From an uncultured Rikenella sp. (lineage in GTDB: Bacteria > Bacteroidota > Bacteroidia > Bacteroidales > Rikenellaceae): a DNA stretch of 17,745 nt. A model generated the notes under the pieces. The model saw only the letters and a list, made by a program, of their open reading frames with translations. It searched no databases and had not been told where the DNA came from. How positions within the stretch are numbered: the first letter of the stretch is position 1; every line of letters begins with the position of its first letter. The DNA is taken from positions 1 through 17,745 of the forward strand of contig CAJTNK010000034.1 of assembly GCA_910577885.1 (NCBI GenBank), given 5' to 3'. Of the stretch, positions 14,394 to 17,745 are shown piece by piece. Both the position numbers and the translations under genes were made by a program.

Positions 14394-17300
14394 CTACCCC
14401 ACCCGTTCGACCTCGCCAAGCTCCACAAACCAAAGGTAACCCTCGACCCGGGTATACCCCATCTTCCGCAGCAGCTCCATATACTCGCTCACCTGTCGGT
14501 GATAGTCCGGTCGCCGCACCGCCCCGAACTTGTAGTCCACCACCACCGCACTGCCGTCCGGCGCAGTCATCACCCGGTCCGGCCGACGAACCCGACCACC
14601 CGTCGCAATGATATCGCGTTCGCTGTGGATCACCTCCCAGCCGGGCGAAAACCAGCTCGCCACCATCGGATCCCGCAAAGCTGCAGCGGCACGCGACCGG
14701 AGCAGTACCTCTTCCTCGTCCGACGTGATGTCGCCCGCCACCCGCATCCGCGCCAAAACCTCGTCCAACCGGTCCGGCGAGTCCGTCAACTCGAACAGCC
14801 GGTGCATCAGCACCCCATACCGCCGCGGCGAAACCGCCTCGCGGTCCTGACCGAAGTACCGGTCCGACGACCAGCGCACCCGCACCCGCTGCCCCGCCTC
14901 GTGGGCCGGGAAATTCTCCAGCACGATCCTCCGTTCGTCCTCCTCGGCGGTACGCTCCGTCGGAGCAGCCACCGGAGACTTCTCGCCGAAAGCGTAGAAC
15001 GGCCCTTCGTCGCCCGTCGGCAGCGAGTAGGTCTCCTTCCGCAGCGCCTCGAAACCCGGCACCACCGCATCGATCAGTCCCGACACCCGCGTCCCCTTCT
15101 GCAACGGATCGTACATCACGTACAACTCCCTCCCGGCACGGGTCAACGCCACGTAAAGCAGATTCAGGTTATCCACATGCGCATAGACGCTCTCGCGGTA
15201 GTAGTCCGCCGCAAAGTACGAACCGGCCATCTGCGTCTTGTACTTCACCGGCACCGGCCCCAACTCCGCAAAACGCCTCGCCCGCTCGTCCTCACCGTCG
15301 GCCTCGACCCACAGCGTCGTTCCGTTCCCGCGCGACTTGGGCAGCAGCTCCCAGTCGCAAAACGGAATCAAAACGCAGGGAAACTCCAACCCCTTGGCCT
15401 TGTGGACCGTCATAATCGTGATCGCATCCTGTTCCGAAGGGAGGTAGATGGTCTTCCGCCCGCCGTTCTCGCGCCACCACTCCAAGAGCAACGGCACGTC
15501 CGAGATGGTCTGCTTGCTGTACGAGACCACCACCTGGTACAAGGCCTGCAAGTAAGAGACCGCATCCCGCCGCTCGCCCAACCGGTATCGACTCAGGATC
15601 CGTTCGAAACTCTCGGTCAGAGCGCTGCGCAACAACCCGGCGATAAACTCGCTCTCCTCCGGGGCGAGCTCCTCCCCGTAAGCCCGCCCCAGAAAGGCGT
15701 TGTACTGGGCCCGGGCCACCGAATCTTCCGGCGTGTCGGCCAGCGCGAAAACCGCCATCACGAACCCCACGACCGGCGATCCGCCGAGCAGGAGGGCCTC
15801 CTGACTGACAATCGCATAACCGGCCTCCAACAGCACGTCGGCCACCACCGGCGCCTCGTAGTTGTTGCGCACCAGCACGGCAATGTCCCGCAGCGCATAG
15901 CCGCGCGCGAGAATATCGGCCACCCGGTCCACGATGATCCCCCCCACCCGGTCTCGCGACGTCGGAATGACCTCGACATACCCCTCCGCCGGACGTGCCA
16001 TTCGCCCCGGCGCCGCCCGCTGTTCGAACCCCTCGTACGACCGGCGGAGCATCTCGGCCAACGGCCTCACCCTCTCCGGCGCCAGCTCCAGAAACGCCGC
16101 CAGTTCCTCGGCATCGTGTTCCACGACCCGCCGTATCAAGCCGTTGTTGAACTCCACCACGTTCCGTTCGCTGCGCCAGTTGGTGTCCATCGGCGCCGCC
16201 TCGGCCAACGCCCCCGAGAAATGGCGGTCGGCCTCGTAGCCCAGGATCCGCCAGTCGCCGCCCCGCCACCGGTAGATGGACTGTTTCACGTCGCCGATCA
16301 ACATCACCGGCTCGCCGTCGTTCTCGGCCAAGGCGTTGTCCAACAACGGCACGAAGTTCTGCCACTGGTGTTCCGAGGTGTCCTGAAACTCGTCGATCAT
16401 ATACCGCGAGTAAGCGTTCCCGACCTTTTCGTAGATGAACGGCGCGTCGTTTTCGCTCACCAGCCGGTGGACCAGTTTGGCCGTTTCGTGGATCATGACC
16501 CGGTTCTGCTCGGCCGACACGGCCCGCACCTCCTCCGCCAACCGGCTCAGCAACAGACTCCGCGTCAGGTTCTCGCCCACCAGCTCGCACGAGTTGCCGT
16601 CCAACACCAACCCGTCGATCCCCTCCCGGACCTCGCGCAAGAGCGGCATCAAGGCCGGTTCCAGCGCCAGAATCTGCGCCCGGCACGGCGAACTCTTACC
16701 GGCCCACGCCTCGACGTTCTCGGTGGCCTGCAAGAAACGAGCGCCGTAGGCTTTCGGCGCCTCCGCCTCGACCAGCTGCACCAGATAACCCGCAAAACTC
16801 TGCCGTTTATACGAAAAATCGTCGACCGTCAGCCCCGCCTCGCCGATCACCCGCAACGCCTCGCGTGCCGAGCCCCGCACCGCCTCGAACCGCACGGCGA
16901 TCTCCTGTGCGATCGCATCGTACAGCGTCCGGAGCCGCGCCGCGCCGTTCGGATTGGGCACATAGCTCTCCCGAAACAGCTCCGCACCGATCCGTACGAT
17001 GTCCGGACGCACGTCCCACCCCCGGCCCTGCTCGGAACGTTCGGCCACCAACCGACCCACCGCCTGCCGCAACTCCCGGTCGGCGGCGGTCCGCTCCAAC
17101 AGCCGGTCCACGGCCGACTCCAACACCCACTCGCGGTCGATCTCCACGGTGTAGTCGAAGTCCAATCCCAGCTCCCGGAAAAAGGCTCGGGCCACGCGCT
17201 GGAAAAACTTGTCGATGGTCGACACCGCGAAACGCGAGTAGTCGTGCAGGATCAGCGTCCGGGCCTGCGCGGCGTTCCGCACGATGCGGCTCCGCGACAA

Positions 17301-17558
17301 GCCCGTCTCGCGCATCAGCTCGTCGAGGTAGGTCACCCGGTCGCCCCCCGGCGGAGCCGTTTCCGGAGCCGCAGCCAGCGCATGGAGACTCTCGACGATG
17401 CGGCGCTTCATCTGTTCGGTAGCTTTATTGGTGAAAGTGACGGCCAGCGTCTCCCGGTAGAGAGACGGGTCGCACACCACCCCCTTGATGTATTCGTAAG
17501 CCAACCGATAGGTCTTCCCCGACCCGGCCGAAGCTTTCAGTATCTTAACCTTCCCCAT
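14394..17558 (-). CDS. addA: AddA-type UvrD-family helicase/nuclease
   Basis: An ATP-dependent 3'-5' helicase fused to a RecB-family nuclease, processing double-strand ends for RecA-dependent repair. The 1054-residue product has Walker A ASAGSGKT (9-16), motif II IDEFQDTSEHQW (388-399), motif III LIGDVKQSIYRWRGGD (420-435), motif IV NWRSERN (460-466), motif V TIMTVHKAKGLEFP (714-727) and motif VI LYVALTRA (801-808). The C-terminal nuclease domain has His919, Asp994, Asp1008-Tyr-Lys1010 and Gln1022...Tyr1026. Every catalytic motif is intact, which argues for AddA rather than a plain UvrD helicase. Its expected partner AddB is encoded at 2203-5049 on the same strand, not adjacent. A promoter box lies 28 nt before the ATG. 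Confidence 0.9.
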   Translation of the reverse strand: MGKVKILKASAGSGKTYRLAYEYIKGVVCDPSLYRETLAVTFTNKATEQMKRRIVESLHALAAAPETAPPGGDRVTYLDELMRETGLSRSRIVRNAAQARTLILHDYSRFAVSTIDKFFQRVARAFFRELGLDFDYTVEIDREWVLESAVDRLLERTAADRELRQAVGRLVAERSEQGRGWDVRPDIVRIGAELFRESYVPNPNGAARLRTLYDAIAQEIAVRFEAVRGSAREALRVIGEAGLTVDDFSYKRQSFAGYLVQLVEAEAPKAYGARFLQATENVEAWAGKSSPCRAQILALEPALMPLLREVREGIDGLVLDGNSCELVGENLTRSLLLSRLAEEVRAVSAEQNRVMIHETAKLVHRLVSENDAPFIYEKVGNAYSRYMIDEFQDTSEHQWQNFVPLLDNALAENDGEPVMLIGDVKQSIYRWRGGDWRILGYEADRHFSGALAEAAPMDTNWRSERNVVEFNNGLIRRVVEHDAEELAAFLELAPERVRPLAEMLRRSYEGFEQRAAPGRMARPAEGYVEVIPTSRDRVGGIIVDRVADILARGYALRDIAVLVRNNYEAPVVADVLLEAGYAIVSQEALLLGGSPVVGFVMAVFALADTPEDSVARAQYNAFLGRAYGEELAPEESEFIAGLLRSALTESFERILSRYRLGERRDAVSYLQALYQVVVSYSKQTISDVPLLLEWWRENGGRKTIYLPSEQDAITIMTVHKAKGLEFPCVLIPFCDWELLPKSRGNGTTLWVEADGEDERARRFAELGPVPVKYKTQMAGSYFAADYYRESVYAHVDNLNLLYVALTRAGRELYVMYDPLQKGTRVSGLIDAVVPGFEALRKETYSLPTGDEGPFYAFGEKSPVAAPTERTAEEDERRIVLENFPAHEAGQRVRVRWSSDRYFGQDREAVSPRRYGVLMHRLFELTDSPDRLDEVLARMRVAGDITSDEEEVLLRSRAAAALRDPMVASWFSPGWEVIHSERDIIATGGRVRRPDRVMTAPDGSAVVVDYKFGAVRRPDYHRQVSEYMELLRKMGYTRVEGYLWFVELGEVERVG

Positions 17559-17586
17559 ATTCGTCGTACGTGCTGCATGTCGGAAT

Positions 17587-17594
17587 CAAAGGTA
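17587..17594 (-). promoter_or_regulatory. Probable -7 box of addA
   Basis: On the minus strand this reads TACCTTTG, a perfect TAnnTTTG match, leaving 28 nt to the addA ATG at 17558. A -33 element is not clear at ideal spacing. Confidence 0.55.
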
Positions 17595-17626
17595 CGAAAA
17601 AACAACCGCCCGGCATCCGAAAACAC

Positions 17627-17745
17627 ATGTTTTACAGACCTGTCGGGCGAGAAAACTGGGCTGAGACAACCCCTGAAAAACGCCCAAAGGGTGTCTTACT
17701 GGGGTTCTCTCCGCCTAATCTCGAACCGGGCCTGGCGGGCGAGAA
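17627..17745. other. Unresolved sequence cut by the window end, with a 15-nt direct repeat
   Basis: CCTGTCGGGCGAGAA at 17639-17653 recurs as CCTGGCGGGCGAGAA at 17731-17745 (14 of 15 identical, 92 nt apart). Both strands are open here: an ATG at 17627 (+) starts a frame reading MFYRPVGREN and continuing to the edge, and the minus strand has an open frame ending ...SAQFSRPTGL before a stop near 17632. I recognise neither as a known protein. It may be an interspersed repeat, a structured RNA or a gene end; the window does not decide. Confidence 0.35.

Noticed and set aside
17658..17673. TPP riboswitch (GGCTGAGA followed by CCC)
   Set aside because: The second conserved part (CTGATC...GGATAATGCCAGCG-type segment) is absent in the following 70 bases, and no thiamine gene is visible.

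Overview
The window looks like chromosomal DNA of a GC-rich Bacteroidales member, most likely a gut Alistipes or a related Rikenellaceae. This is inference from three things: the GlyRS, PdxJ, AddB and PrmC sequences are of Bacteroidetes type, TAnnTTTG (-7 type) promoter boxes precede several genes, and no Shine-Dalgarno sequences are visible. One gene resembles an enteric 7-alpha-hydroxysteroid dehydrogenase, which fits a gut habitat.

Layout. 1-172: right end of an intergenic repeat, then the glyS promoter. 173-1720 (+): glycyl-tRNA synthetase. 1711-2213: foldback repeat B between convergent genes. 5872-2203 (-): nadK followed by an addB-type nuclease, probably one operon. 5873-6255: foldback repeat C between divergent genes. 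6256-9671 (+): pdxJ, overlapping cca, then a cation:proton antiporter. 9732-10454 (-): an AT-rich membrane-anchored NERD-domain gene that looks foreign. 10547-11323 (-): an HdhA-like short-chain dehydrogenase. 11324-11688: foldback repeat D. 11697-12812 (-): ribD. 12843-14307 (+): prmC and recX, divergent from ribD across a 30-bp gap. 14394-17558 (-): an addA-type helicase-nuclease. The last ~120 bases hold an unresolved sequence cut by the window edge.

Most genes are housekeeping: translation (glyS, cca, prmC), cofactors (nadK for NADP, pdxJ for pyridoxal phosphate, ribD for riboflavin) and double-strand-break repair (addA, addB, with recX as RecA modulator). addA and addB lie on the same strand but about 9.3 kb apart.

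The most unusual content is the intergenic repeat family. Each of the three complete copies is one long imperfect inverted repeat that fills almost the whole intergenic space and runs up to the flanking stop or start codons. The inner parts are shared between copies. The outer arms are specific to each locus, yet the two arms of one copy match each other. Small terminal hairpins change sequence from copy to copy while staying perfectly complementary. This pattern suggests either selection for a giant hairpin or repeated arm-to-arm correction. I know of no named family with this pattern, but I could not search databases.
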